A program made the position numbers and the translations under genes. Positions 48,831 through 61,609 of a DNA stretch of 64,000 bases are shown here, one piece after another. Origin of the DNA: Megaleporinus macrocephalus (lineage: Eukaryota > Chordata > Actinopteri > Characiformes > Anostomidae). The notes beneath the pieces are model-generated. The model made no database searches. It was not told the DNA's origin and worked only from the letters and a program-made list of their open reading frames with translations. Each line of letters opens with the position of its first letter. The stretch's first letter is position 1. The stretch covers positions 15,927,076 to 15,991,075 of the forward strand of contig CM038711.1 in NCBI GenBank assembly GCA_021613375.1, given 5' to 3'.

Positions 48831-49300
48831 GCTGCGCGTGCTAGCTCTGTTGTTTGCTGGTACTCACTGTATTCAGCTGCGTGCAGTGTCGTATCAGATC
48901 AGTAGAGTTAAATATCTTTGTCTTGGTTCCTCAACGAGACACGCTGAATTTACACATTTTAAAAACGTCCTGGATGAGTCTGCGTCGCGTACGGTAAACA
49001 CTGCCAGACGGACATGCTTACTTTCTGCGCATTTTTTTTCTGCGACGTCTCTGCTCTGTCGAAAAATAAAGGGTGTGTATTTCCACTTAGCGGTTCAGAT
49101 AGGAATTGCAGGGAGAGGGTTCTTCTCTTCCTGGATGAAACGCTAGCTGGGAATACAGAAATTATGCTAATTTTTTTAACGCCATTGATCGGCTCTCGAG
49201 ATCGGCTCTAAACTGGAGAAATATCGGCCGATCACCGATCGCATATTTTGATTAAAAATCGGCCGATACCGATACATAGCCGATCGATCCTTCCATCTCT
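48830..49300. repeat. Probable DNA-transposon end with GATCGGC motifs
   Basis: A CpG-bearing block ending in many copies of GATCGG/CCGATC (for example TATCGGCCGATCACCGATCG and ATCGGCCGATACCGATAC) and finishing CCTTCCATCTCTAG at 49289-49302. This dense GATCGGC end is characteristic of a dispersed fish element that I recall as hAT-like. The opposite terminus was not located, so the left boundary and class are uncertain. Confidence 0.45.
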
Positions 49301-49328
49301 AGTTTTAAGATAAACTTATCTTAAAACT
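49301..49328. repeat. Perfect short palindrome (13-bp arms, 2-bp spacer)
   Basis: AGTTTTAAGATAA, then AC, then TTATCTTAAAACT. It lies exactly at the edge of the GATCGGC repeat. Confidence 0.9.
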
Positions 49329-49499
49329 ATTGTCAAACAATGTTTCAGGCATCAGGGTATTGTAACAGTAACAATTTTCTGTAATAACTTCCTGTGAGAC
49401 TTTTAGTGGCCTTACACTCTTCGGATATTTTGTTCATATTGCAAACTTTGTGAACAATTCTGACTCCTGCCATGATTTACTCACAGGTTGTACTGCCAC

Positions 49500-49800
49500 G
49501 ATTGGAGTTCATACGTTACAGTGATGGCTGTGGCAGTCCCAGGGGCTTATGGGAAGCAGTGTGTTGTCAGCAGCGTTAAAGACGATTGAGTAGGATGATG
49601 TTCACAGCTCGCCAGGTTCTGACCCAGGGCACAATCGATTTCCTGTGCTGGCACTTCAAGTTCAACAGCATGACTGTCCAAACAGACCCGTCAAGCGACC
49701 CTGCTACTCATTCCACAGCCATGAACTAAAGCAGTGGGCCATAAAAGCCCTCAGCTTCTCCCCACTGCCTACATCCAGGAGCATAGTGGCCTCATAAATA
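49500..49800. promoter_or_regulatory. Candidate regulatory stretch, upstream intergenic
   Basis: About 300 bp of non-repetitive, GC-balanced sequence (CAGGGGCTTATGGGAAGCAG, GGGCACAATCGATTTCCTGT) between AT-rich flanks. No open frame of note. Inference from composition. Confidence 0.25.
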
Positions 49801-51239
49801 ACCAGAGATGTACCACAACACTAACACTTAACCTTTGGGAAGCAGATCAGAAGCATGTGAAAGAAACTACAGTTCAACATTCCCTTGCTTGTCATGTTAT
49901 CTAAATTTTAACCCTATCTTATCGAATGTGTCACTGAAAATACATTAATGTACCCAGACTTTGTTGGGCTACCTGCCTTTTCACATGGCTGCCCTAAAAA
50001 TTCATAAGAATATGGTATCAGACATTCCACATTCCATGTTTTCTATCACTATATAGCAGTACTTGTCCCCCCTTTTTTTGCTGTAGTCCTCTACGCCGAA
50101 TCTCTCTGTTCACCACCAGTGGGAATTTCTGTATAGAGAAGAAGAAACCGTGCTAAGCATATCTCAGGCACTTAACTATCTGATATGCTGTTTGTTGTTG
50201 CCCAGAGACTTACAATGAGGCTAAATAGATACATATGCTTTTTATGCTTTTATAATTTTCACAATTAGTGTCTGTCATCCACACAAACAAAATGTTTTAC
50301 TTTCTCAGTCTCACTAACAAGCTAGCTAGCTACCTTGGCAAGTAATCTGAATAAAACCATATATGTTTATTATTATGTTAACTGACATGAACTGAGAGAA
50401 GCAAGTGAACTGTGGGTTTTCAGTGTATTCTCAGAGAAAGTTATGTTTGCCTTTTGGGGTGTGGCGAATAAGGTTTTGCAGAGGTCTTTTTTTAAATGAA
50501 TAGGGCAGTGTGGCAAGTTACAAGTGGTAAAATAATACATGGTAAAACAAGCAAGATGTTACCCTTAATGTTGGATGCTTTGTTCTAGTTTCTAAATGAA
50601 TGTGCATAATAATTTAGCATGCAATTCTGCTCACTAAGGGCATATCAGAACATTTTACCACAGAAAATAAATGGGGACCAATTGAACTTACAATTTTAGT
50701 TCAAGATAATTAATCCATCTGCTAAAACTGTTATGATAACAACAATTTACAGTTTAATCTTTTAATCATTTTATTTGACATTTGTGGTTTATATTCAGTG
50801 ATAAACTACACAAAAATCTACACAGAACCATGTATAAACCATGTGTAAATCATGTATAAACAGAAGCATTAGTATAGTTATCAAGCTAACCATACTAAAT
50901 GTATTGAATAGAAACTATAGTCTATAGCATTATTCAGTTAGCAATAGCCTACTAACTCCCTTGTGTCACCTTAGCTAATCTTTACAAAGTAATAATTCTA
51001 AAAATAGCAACCAGCATAAATAAATATTTAGCTTTGTAAGATCGGTTGTACATTAACATATAATTCAATTAAATAATTATATTTTCTTTGATTAATAGAA
51101 ACAAAGTAATTTCCTAATATTATTCACAAACATAATTCATAAGAAATACTTTTAAGTTGAAATCTTGAACTCACAACATCCCAGACAAACTTCTATGTAC
51201 TTTCCTGAACTTTTAACAAAAAGTGCTAATCTTTTGCTT

Positions 51240-51560
51240 TTAATCCTCTAGTCCAATAATCTCCAGTCTCCCTGGCCCCACTCCCACCACCTCTGACCCA
51301 GGCTATGATGAGCCAGTTGCACTGCCTCATTAGGAGTCGGGAGTTCACACCTCTCACCATGTTGAGCCCAGCTGTGTGTGTAACCCCCCACTCCATTTTC
51401 AGCCCTCGCCCATCCCATGCCCAGCCCACACTGGCCCGCCCTGGGTGTCAGGAAGAGACTGCAGGCGTCCCAGAGTGCACTGCATGGCCCAGGCCTCTGA
51501 TCTCAGCCTGGTGGCCAGTAAATCAGCCAGGAGAGGTGACAGAGAGAAAGACCTCATTAA
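51240..51560. promoter_or_regulatory. Candidate regulatory stretch, upstream intergenic
   Basis: GC-rich non-repetitive block with TTCACACCTCTCACC (51343-51357, T-box-like CACACCT half), an AGGTGACAG site and several CCCGCCC-like strings. Both strands have overlapping open frames of about 100 codons, which is what GC-rich non-coding DNA gives by chance. No domain was recognised. Confidence 0.25.
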
Positions 51561-51789
51561 AAAAGGCAATAAAAGAAAAAGGAATGGAGGAGGGAGAGAG
51601 AGAGTATGGACTATTAACAACAGGAGAGGATTATTAATAGAATATGCACTTTAAACCTAATTATGATCTGACAATATATTGACCAAAATGTTTCATTTTC
51701 TTTTTTATCGTAAGTCCATCACAAAGTCCATATATGCAGATTGTATTGTGTTGTATTGCAAACACACTGTTTAGCCATTTCATTTTAAA

Positions 51790-52525
51790 CTTTTGGAATT
51801 AATTTATATTTGCCCTGAGTCAATTGCAGCTGCAACAGCCTTTACTTTTCTGGGCTTTCCACAAATTTGGAATGGGCATTTGTAACCAGTCAGTCTAAAG
51901 AGAACTAGTGAGGGCAGGCATTTGGTAACTTGGGTTAAGATCAGTGCCCTGGGCAGGCCACTGAAGTTGCTCCTCAGCAAACCCATCTAACCATGCTGGA
52001 ACATAAAAGGGCCTTCTCAAACAACAATAATAATAATAAAATAATAAATAATAAAATTGTCTTAAATGGTTTTGTATACTGTAAAACACTGGAACTAGGT
52101 AACTAGGAGTCCAAACCCAGAAAAATACCCAATACCATTATCCCTCTTCCGCCAAATTTTACTGTTGGCACTACCCACTGTGGTAGGTAATGTTCTCCTG
52201 GCATACCTCAAACCAATATTTGTACAATAGCTGGACAAATAATTAAGTTTGATTTATTCTCCCGACAACCTGCGCCACTGCTCCAGAGTCCAGTGGCAGC
52301 ATGCATTACACTACTCCTGCCGATGCTCAGAATTTCACATAGTGACACATAGTTCATGTGGTGATGTTGCTTGGGGAGGCAGTTTAGAATTATGAGGATA
52401 GGTGCTTTAGCACTTGCCAGTTCTGCTCGGTGAGTTTGAGTTTTTGACTACCGCTTTTGCTTTTTAGCTGACTGGGCACAGAAATTTCATGAACTGACAT
52501 GTGGTATCATGTGACACGTTTTAAG
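51790..52525 (-). mobile_element. Second Tc1-like transposon relic
   Basis: Segments in the order of the same fish Tc1-like family: CTGGGCAGGCCACTGAAGTT (near 51949), AACATAAAAGGGCCTTCTC, CGCCAAATTTTACTGTTGGC, GTTCTCCTGGCATACC, CCACTGCTCCAGAGTCCAGT near 52274, and GAAATTTCATGAACTGACAT near 52482. Transposase orientation is minus. An AATAATAA tract interrupts it near 52022-52052, and deletions have removed any open frame. Confidence 0.65.
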
Positions 52526-52595
52526 ACAAAGTTTTGTAGTCAATTGTTTGTAGCTCTGTCCACATACCTTTCGGGAATATAATGGTACAACTTCT

Positions 52596-52599
<4 letters not shown>

Positions 52600-52685
<86 letters not shown>
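52600..52685. repeat. (TA)n microsatellite
   Basis: About 85 bp of uninterrupted TA dinucleotides, just right of the Tc1-like relic. Confidence 0.97.
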
Positions 52686-52688
<3 letters not shown>

Positions 52689-52699
52689 ATAAAACAAAC

Positions 52700-54370
52700 A
52701 CATCCTTATTGACATAATGCATACTTTAAAAGTAAAAGTAAGGGCAGCTGTCCAGCACCCACAGCTTTCTACACACAAAGAAGTCTTGCGTAAAATGCGT
52801 TTCTCTTGCAAGCAAGGATGTCACGCACACACACTATCAAATAAGCATGCTTATGGTTAATAGGTAAGCCCAGCAGCAGCAGCTGAAAAGCTAATACTAG
52901 GCTATGTAATTTTTGGCTGGGCTGGTGTGCATTATCTGGTGGTGTGGCAAGGTGTGTGAAAGGGCTCTTTTACACTCTTATCACCTTCGTTATTCACATG
53001 AAGGGATCAGCCCTGCTCTGTGCTCAACATTAAGACCACATTACATCACAGAGAGAAAGAAGGAATTAAACCAAATGTTGCCAAAGTCAAATGAATGGAG
53101 TGAGATGTTCAGGTGGCAGAAGTGTGACTATCCATATCTATTATTACACTGCTTAAGCCACTATTTTACCCACCTTATAGTTATTAGTCTGTACATTTGC
53201 AGCCACACTATTTTTGTTAAAAATCGCTGGTAAATTACTGCCTACTAGTTGTATCACTTTCACAGTAAGTTGCTGTATAATTACTGTATCATATTAACCA
53301 TATATTACACATTTTATATTTATAGTGATAAACTGATCAGTTGTTTAGTGTTTGACATTGTAAAATCCTAACAACAATTTACAGTGCAGTTAAAGCAAAT
53401 ATGAATAGCTGAACACAAGCATTATGTAAAGCAACCCCAACAGTCCAGCCTTTTCTTCATACTAATGACATAAAAAAGGTAGAATTGTGAAAGATACAGT
53501 TTTTTAGCTCCAATCAGCAAAAGAGCTTTTTCACCTACTACATAGGTTGGTTGACCATTCCCTGCACAACATGAGAGAATTAAAACGAGATCTAAAATCA
53601 TGAGCCTCACACCAAAACTATGAGAGATAGAAACGTGGCCAACTTGATGGAAAGAGTTTTAAAATCTGTTTTGACAAAATATCAGGCTATAGTCTCTTGG
53701 TTATAGTCTCTTGATTATATATATTATTGCAATAGTGCAGTCACCATCCTATTCCAACATGTCCACAATTCCACCATAAAAACAACAAATTAAGACTGAA
53801 TCTCTTTTTTTTTTTAAGATGCACTGTAAAACAACTGGCTATTATTTGCATTACGAGTTTGATGCCCATGTTGAAAGCACATCTCTGGCTATATCTGCTG
53901 TAAAATCCAAATCTCCAGGCACAGCGCAACATCACTGCACCCACCAGGACCTTACTTTCAAAGCTCCCCCAGATATACATTTGACTTTAACTGAAGTTTC
54001 ACAACTTAAAACTGGCAGGAAGCAACAGTCTCTAAGCAGTATTAGAGGATTGAAAAAATGAGACAGAGCTTGGGACTTGTTGACTGGCCTTTACCTATGC
54101 ACATGGAGCAATACAGAGATCAAAATGATGACACAATCACAGCACTCGAAGCTTAATGAATTTTTCTTTCACTATTTGCTTGAGTTTGATTGTGGATCAG
54201 TCTGGGTAAGCACAGGCCTGTCTAGGTCTTCCAATGGCTATGCCCATGGTTGGCAATCCTATCAACAATAATGTTACTTTTCTATTAGTGACCAAAGTTT
54301 GTAATTCTTTCATACTATCTGTGCCTCTCTAACTAATGTTGATAAAAAATCATAGCTAAACTGAAACTCA
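52700..54370. other. Intergenic, nothing recognised
   Basis: AT-rich sequence with only chance open frames. A short direct repeat, TATAGTCTCTTG, occurs at about 53690-53715. Confidence 0.7.
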
Positions 54371-54375
54371 TAAAT

Positions 54376-54606
54376 TGAAAACAGGTCTACCTCCTTCCTC
54401 TCCAGTCTCAAACGTCCACCCACAGCCCTCACGTTTAAGATCTTCATCTTACTCCTGCTTCCACTTCCTGTTCTTTCCAAGCAGCAGGGCTGCCGGTGGC
54501 GTCTTGCTGATTATCTCCCACAGTGCATGACCTATCGCTCCAATCTGTCCAGCTTTGACAGTGACAGCATAGAGAGGTTCAAATATAGGAAAGGATCAGA
54601 TCTGTA
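54376..54606 (+). other. Unexplained open frame without ATG (possible exon or chance)
   Basis: A 76-codon plus-strand frame runs to a TAA (54604-54606). It contains a hydrophobic run (FKIFILLLLPLPVL) followed by a Cys/Tyr/Ser-containing tail (CMTYRSNLSSFDSDSIERFK). A T/C-rich tract ending in CCAG at 54411-54414 could be an acceptor in this frame. There is no ATG before the hydrophobic run, and I recognise no family. It may simply be GC-richer non-coding or regulatory DNA. Confidence 0.2.
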
Positions 54607-55299
54607 AACAGAATTTTGTTAACATAAGATAATGCCATTATTTGTTCAGTTCAGTTAATATTGGCATGTGTAATCAATTTTCTAGTTTTTGGTACATGGT
54701 ATATAAAACGTACAAGCAAAACATTTACTATGCATCTGTAATATTGGTTTCATTGCTGTCCTTATAATGATTTAAAGCTTCAATACTGGCGGTGATCTTA
54801 TAATGGCAGATAAACAGTACTTTCATTATTGAGAGAGCTGAGAATATGAAGCTCCACAAATTTCAAGGAATAAGAAAGATCTGACCTTTTGTTACAAAGG
54901 CATGAACATGGTCAATGTCGCACATTTGCCCTGTGAGCTAGGTATAGTGCATCAACAAAAATGATCAATCACTACATTCTGCTTTTGTGTTTGATTTCTG
55001 TCTGCTGTGGCTATTTTGCTATTATCAATGCTTAAAAGAGAATTCTATCAATTTCTCAACATATCTGCATAAATCATTCATTCATAAAAGGGCCTCATTC
55101 ATGCACCCATAGAATGTTTATAGTGGTGGTGATATGAAGCAATAGAACCACATTAATAATGCATAATTAATTGTGCATTTGAAACAATCATTTTTCTTTG
55201 TGGACTGTTTTTTCTTGATAATGACCTGCATGTGTGTGTATACTATTACTGCAAACCAGTGTTATGGGCATGACACAATGTGTTTATAAGAACTTCATG

Positions 55300-55460
55300 T
55301 AATTGTGTGAGTGTACTTTAAAAGGCCTCTTTGAGATATCTGGAGGGATTGGGTCATTTTGCTGTACTAAGCAATTACATAATTTATGACGAGCAATTTC
55401 ATTTACATTTGATCAAAGTCAATCATAACTAGTTGTCTCCTCTTAGCAGAGGTGCTGTGA
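55300..55460. promoter_or_regulatory. Candidate regulatory stretch with TCF/LEF-type site
   Basis: Non-repetitive block with GATCAAAG (55411-55418), a good TCF/LEF core, plus CAATTACATAATTTATGACG and GCAATTTCATTTACATTTG. Hedgehog/Wnt cross-regulation of cdon is a known theme, but this assignment is inference from a single motif cluster. Confidence 0.25.
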
Positions 55461-56089
55461 GTGAAAAATAGTGAATATCAAATTACATTATGCTTTTCCT
55501 TTCGCAAGCATTAAGGTTCCTGCATCTCTCAGACAAGGAAACACATTCGGTTAAAATCTGTTTTCATCCCTCTAATTATTGCCATGCTCATGACAGTGCC
55601 TTTTATTTGGCTATTTGGCTTATTTTGTCCTAAACTTCCTATCAGAAGATGTCTGGTTCCACAAGGAGAGCCTATAACATGTTATTGTACACATTTACAA
55701 TGCTGACCTGAGGCTATCATAGACCCATTGATGTGGTGGGAGCGTTTTATGAGCTGTCTGTTTAAAAGCACACAGATTCACTACAACTTTATTTTCTTTA
55801 TTCATACATTTTGGTTTTCATAGGGAGTAGAAAATCATTTTGGGTTGCAGAAGAGAGAGTCACAAATTTTGTGTAAAATGTTTTTCCATCTTGAAAACAA
55901 AATGGAAGGTTAGGAAAAGTGGAGGAGGAAAAAAGAGTGATGAAGACAGAGAGTGGAGTGGCAGTTGGATTAAGGGGGAGGGGGCTGTTTTTCTTCTACA
56001 CGTCTACGCCGCAATGGGATGGATAGATAGTGACGGGATGGCAGTTGGTTTTCATTAGGTACGCAGCTCCTCAGCCCTATACAATACTT

Positions 56090-56250
56090 CACTTTCTCTC
56101 TCTCTATTCCTGTCTCTACCTCTCTCGCTCACTATGTCTACCCCCACTCTAATAAGTAGACTTTCCTTTTGAAGGAAAGGTACAAAATTATTCCTGAGAG
56201 TGGAAAAAAGACTGGAGGGTGCTGGAGAGTTCTCTCTCTCTCTCTCTCCT
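56090..56250. repeat. (TC)n low-complexity tracts
   Basis: CT-dinucleotide runs at about 56094-56130 and 56229-56249. Confidence 0.88.
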
Positions 56251-56559
56251 CTCAGTTGCATTTTTTTAATATCCTCTTCAGACTTGAAGTCTCCCCTTTG
56301 CCTTTTTTCCTCTAAATAATCCCTGTCATCTACCCTGTGGGGGCTTCTGTGGAATTTTACTTCAATATAGGGTCTGTACCTATACATGCCTGGCTGAAAA
56401 TGTATGTTTCTGTGTTCAAACAAATCTGGGCCTCGAAGAGGTTACAGGGGAGGGGATAGCATGATTATGCAGGCTGGAATATGGAAACAGGGAGGAACTA
56501 GTGCTTTGTTTGTTGCCCTCTGCACATACCGATGCAAAATTGAACACCAATAAAATAAG

Positions 56560-56775
56560 GGCCAGATGTGCATTACTGGCTCGGACTTCAATTGGCGGCG
56601 ACCCTGGGCGGGGGGGACTTGGTCATGTGCCGCCGGGAGGTGGATGGGCGCTCTGGGGCCTGTTATCTCTCAAACTGGCCGAGCTGCGTGGGTGCCAGGC
56701 CAGGCTCAATAAACACAACCAGACCATCTCTTTGTCCGTCCTTCACAATTGCTCTTTCTCTGACGATTTGCAAAG
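56560..56775. promoter_or_regulatory. Candidate regulatory stretch, GC-rich
   Basis: Locally GC-rich non-repetitive block with CAATTGGCGGCGACCCTGGG, TGCCGCCGGGAGGTGG and TGTTATCTCTC (GATA-type). There is no TATA box or matching coding exon beside it. It may be a conserved non-coding element or a distal promoter. Confidence 0.28.
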
Positions 56776-56799
56776 GTAGTCACGCTCTTTCATAACTAC

Positions 56800-59700
56800 A
56801 CTTACTCACAGCATCAGTATGCTTGTGTGTGTAAAGTATGATGCATCCTCCCATTTATTTATTTGCAGTCAGAATGTTAATTAGGGACAAATTTTACTCT
56901 TTCAGCATTAAAAACAGCTGAAAATTGCAAAAATCTCTGTATGCATCCGTTTTTTTAAACAAATCTGCAGTCTTTGAAGCTGTCTTAGCTTTTTTCATGG
57001 TTCAGTAGCAGCTTATTGACAGTTGTACATCGCTTTAGACCCATAGAGTTAAGCTGGATGGAGAGAAGCACCTGTGAAGAGTGGAACTTGATTTTCTTCT
57101 CTCTCTCAAAGATAAAGGCTTAATGTACAGTTTATCTGATGGTTACAACATGCTGGTGTATAAGGTTAGGCCTCTATATTTTAGCTTTATTTTTAAGATT
57201 TTTGATCAAAAATGTCCTGACCAACAAAAAAGAGAGGTAACCTCATTAGCACTAATGCACATGGCTCTAACATTTGAAAGTGTTTTTTTTACTGAGCCTA
57301 TTTTTTCCTGAAGTTAAGATTATAGTTAGGATTAAAGTTTAATTTCTTATTACATACTTCTTATTACATATACAAATAGATATTTTTATATCAGACTTTC
57401 TGTTAGTCTGGTAATATCAGTATTTGACCAGCAAAAAACACTGCAAACCAGCTGATCTCTTCTGTTTGTCAGCTAATGCTACAATACATATAGCATTAGT
57501 TCTGTTGAAGTTTTTAAATTCCATCACAAATATTTGAGTTTTTATAGGAAAAGCAGGACTATATGCTGAAATGTGGTTTTAGTGTAGCTATTAATTAATC
57601 TAAACTAGCTAAACTATCTCTGTTTATAAAAACCAAAACAAATCAATTTGTTTCTGTTTGTGTCCAATTGTCAGTAATAGTATTTTGCAATTTTGTTTTC
57701 CTAATAGGTAAATATCACAGTCTGAAGGATTCTAGTGGTTAAGGAGGAGTTCAGGGACTGCTTCCAAATGCATTTGATAGTTTCCTAATGGGATCTAAAG
57801 GTGCCATAAAGGAAACTAGTTTTCTGTATTAGTAGCCACTAAGTCAATTCCCATTGGAAAGCAAAAGCATTAGGTTTTTATCCTAATGGCTGTAATGTTT
57901 TTTTTTCCAGGAGTGAAGACTGCTCCTCAAAAACTCATATTGCTCATATTTCCTTTTCAAAATAGTTAGCAGGGAAGCTCAAATGTTATCTGCCTAAACA
58001 TTATTTGCTAATTCAGTAGTTAAGCATGTTTATACTGATCTGCTTCTGCTATCTATCTATCTGCTTCTCTTCATCAACACTGTTAGGGAGCAGTTCAAGT
58101 TATATGATGTTATAACTGGTGAAGAAGGCCAAACCTTGAGTGTATTTCAAGGAGAAATCTTGGTCTTTAAAGAATTAGTAGTTGATCAGCCAAGATATGT
58201 TTGGAGTTGCAAATGTTGCTGTAAGGCTAATGTTGCTAACAAACACTAAAAATTAATAGCCCAAATGGTTTTCATAAAAATATAAATCAAAAGAAACTCA
58301 CCATGAAGCTAAACACTGCAGGCAGTTGGCTCTGAAGTTACAAATTACTTTAGAAGTCAGGAGTAAGGAATCAGGTTCTGTGACATTGACAGTCATACAT
58401 ATATAGCAAGAATGGCTAAAAATGCATTGACTAGTATGAAGAACATAATTAAGACCTGGATGTGCTTTCACAGTGTTAAGCAGCTTGAGAGGGATGTTTT
58501 GAAAACATATTTTGACAAAAACAAATTGAGCTATTTGAGTAGGTACTGAACTTTTAGTGATTATTATGGAGTATGGACAAAATGACAGCATTCATTAGCC
58601 TCATCAAGAGCATAATGCCTAATTCCTGCTCTAACTTGGACATGCTTTAACCCACTCTTGCTACTTGCCTCATGCTAATAAACTGCAACATGTGGAAGGA
58701 GTTTGACAAAGAACACAAAAAAAGGATTCTAGGTGAAAGCTAAATGATGCTACATTCCTTCAAAAGACTTCAGCTGGCTATAAACAGATAAATGAAATAC
58801 AGGGATAAATGAGAGAGCCAACCATTGTAAATATTATTAAACACAATAGCTGGATATACATAGATGAACAGACTCCAGTCATTGAGAACAGGCTTGATGA
58901 AAGGAAAGACACTCTTGAGATACAGACAGCACATGGATTATGATTTCTGCTGCCTAACAGGCATATTTCAGACTCGTCCAGGCCAAGAAACACTTTTCAC
59001 ACAAATGAAAGTCAAACATCAATCAATAAAGCAATATAGATGCCTAAACACCACCCATCAAATGTGGAGAAAGGACATGGTCAAACTATTTCTTTAGCAT
59101 TCTCATATGACATCACTGTACAAAATCCATGTTTATTACATATAGGGCCTATTCTTGCTATTCGATTATGTTATTAAGAACAGCCCTCAGTCATTTTGCT
59201 GAGCAAGCTGTGCTCTGATGGCTCTTATCTCATCAAAATTGCTGCAGGGCAACCCTGTAAGTGGGTGAAGACTATGTAAAATAGACCAGAATGACCATGA
59301 ATACGATAAAAAAGCTGTGGACACAGCTAGATTTTTAGATAAAGAATATCTGGAAGAAGCTAAAACATCTTGACAGCAGTGTAGACTATTATAAAGCAAA
59401 AGAATGAAGCACCATAAATCGATAACCTATTTCTTTAATCTATGCTTGGCCCCACCTATAAAACTACATACTTACATAATTACATATCTGTGACCTCCAG
59501 AGAAACATTTTGACCCGCTGCTGTCTTCAGGAGGAGTAGGGTCAGACCCCGGGGCTCTATTTGCCAGCGTGAGTACGACTTCCATCTGTTTCTAAACAAC
59601 AACACAACATAGTGCTGCCAAATTAGCTGTAATTTATATAGACTGCTCATTGAAGAGTCCCTGCTGGCATTCCAAATCTCTGCAATTTCTGAAGTCATGG

Positions 59701-61250
59701 TGTGTGTTTTCTATGCTATTTTTAATTTATTATGTGCAGTTGGTGAGTTGGAAGTTGTAGTAATAGCAAGAGCTTCATTTTGAGAGGGGAAGCAAAGAGA
59801 CATTAACAACAATCACTGTCTTAGGAAAACTGCCATCATCTTTTTTCATTCCCTCTGGATTAATCTGATATACCCTGATACACCATGATGTTGTCATTTA
59901 TGTGAGGTGTATTGTTAAAGTTTTAATTCCATCCATAATTCAAGTTGCCTAATGTATTGAGAATTATTCCTGTTAAATAAAAAAGGTTGCTATGTAGAAA
60001 TGTATGTATTTTGATTGAAAAAAGTCTATAGAACTTGCCCTACTTTTAAGACGGCAATTGCTCTCCCCTACCTTACACACCCTGCAGCCACTAGTATTAG
60101 TAACAATAGTAGTAACCATCAAACATGCAATAAATATTTAGTCATTGCAAGTTAAAAGAGAAGGCAACTGTGTAAAAATGCAACTTGTGCAAGTGCTAAA
60201 TAAGATAGTAGCCTAACAGCTAATTTCACTACCTTTTATTTGTAGCAGCATTACATTTGAACCATTTGAACCAATTGAATTCAAAGCAACAAAATTAAAT
60301 TTTCACTGCAAGAAAAAGAAGGTGAAGAAGAAAATGGTAGTCTTGGGCTTGGCTAGCATGGGAACGGTTTAAAAAGTGATCTTCAGTGATTAACAGAGAT
60401 AAGCTATCTATTCCTCCCTTCAAGAGGCCCTGTGTTCTCTATTAGATGGGAGTCTTTAATCACACGTCATATAATGCTTTCCATATTCTGCTTGCAACAT
60501 TCATCAGCTATCTCTCTGTCTTTCACAGCAGCCTCTTCTTAGCAAACTAGCCAGCAACTCCTCTGCATCTGTCCAGTGTCAGACTTATCATAGCCTTTGC
60601 CTCCAAGCCCAAAGTCAACACCGCAGCCAGTAAAGGGGGAGTAAGTGAAAGCAAAAAAGAACAACGTTTGCTGTGCTGCAACATATTGGGGAAAAAAATG
60701 ACCACTGTGTACATATACATGGGTGCATGAGTTCAGGCGATAGTTTTATCAGATATATCATACTAAACCCTGGCTACAGCAGTGCACTGTGTTTTGTATC
60801 AACAGTCCCAGTCAAGTTGTCAAAGACTTGGAATATTTTAAGCTTTGGCCATCTGCATTACCAATGGAAGCATGTTTGTTCTCACTATGGTTCTGGAAGC
60901 TCCCTTTCTATTTCTCTTACTCAATATTATAATCTAAAGCCTTGTGCTGGCGCCACTGGATCAAGAATGTGGTTTCTCCAGCCAAAAATATGTTGCAATC
61001 ATGTTGTTAAGGTTTGTCATGCAAGGCATTGAAAATTTACCTCCAACAGCTGAACATTTAACATGAGTGCTATTTGTGTAAAAAGTCTGTCCGAGAACTG
61101 GCTAGTCACCAATAATTTATATGCACTCAAATTTATGTTCTATATCTGATTTAAAATGGTCAGGTTAGTCTATATATGTTTTCTATTACAAACCATTGTT
61201 GCACTCTTTGTATCTTTTAATTGTTTGTTTTTGCAGTTTATCTGTTTGTG
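56800..61250. other. Intergenic, nothing recognised
   Basis: AT-rich sequence with short chance frames only. I see no repeat family I can name and no domain-bearing exon. Confidence 0.65.
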
Positions 61251-61289
61251 TGCAAGACAGATAGAAGGGGTGAGGGAGAGTGAGTCCAT

Positions 61290-61600
61290 CCAGCAATGTG
61301 TGAGAGTGTGAAGTTGAAATGGTTTGGAACCCCTGCTGCAGCCGGAACATCTGCCTGCTCACTGGAACCAATCAGAGCTGAGAGTGCAGGTCCGTGACGA
61401 ATCAGGCTGCTCGGTGATCTTTTCATGGAATCCTGGGGTGGAGCTGGAACAAAGGCAGCCCCCCACTCCCCGCTTGCCCCACCCCCCTCCTCCCCCTCTC
61501 TCCACACACCCATCCGGCTTTGATATCTTAGACCCCCGCAAGGGGAAATCACCTCCCCCTCACTCCATACCAATAATCCCACGGATCATGACAGAAAAAT
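61290..61600. promoter_or_regulatory. Candidate regulatory or distal promoter-like stretch
   Basis: GC-rich block with a CCAATCAG CCAAT-box motif (61367-61374), a C-rich run CCCCACCCCCCTCCTCCCCC (61478-61497) that may be Sp/KLF-type, and TTTGATATC. Overlapping open frames on both strands carry no domain. It could be a promoter of a neighbouring gene or an enhancer. Confidence 0.28.
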
Positions 61601-61609
61601 GATGGGACT

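Noticed and set aside
51305..51654. Overlapping 92-110-codon frames on both strands
   Set aside because: Open on both strands and in several frames, as GC-rich non-coding DNA gives; no domain, signal or splice pattern.
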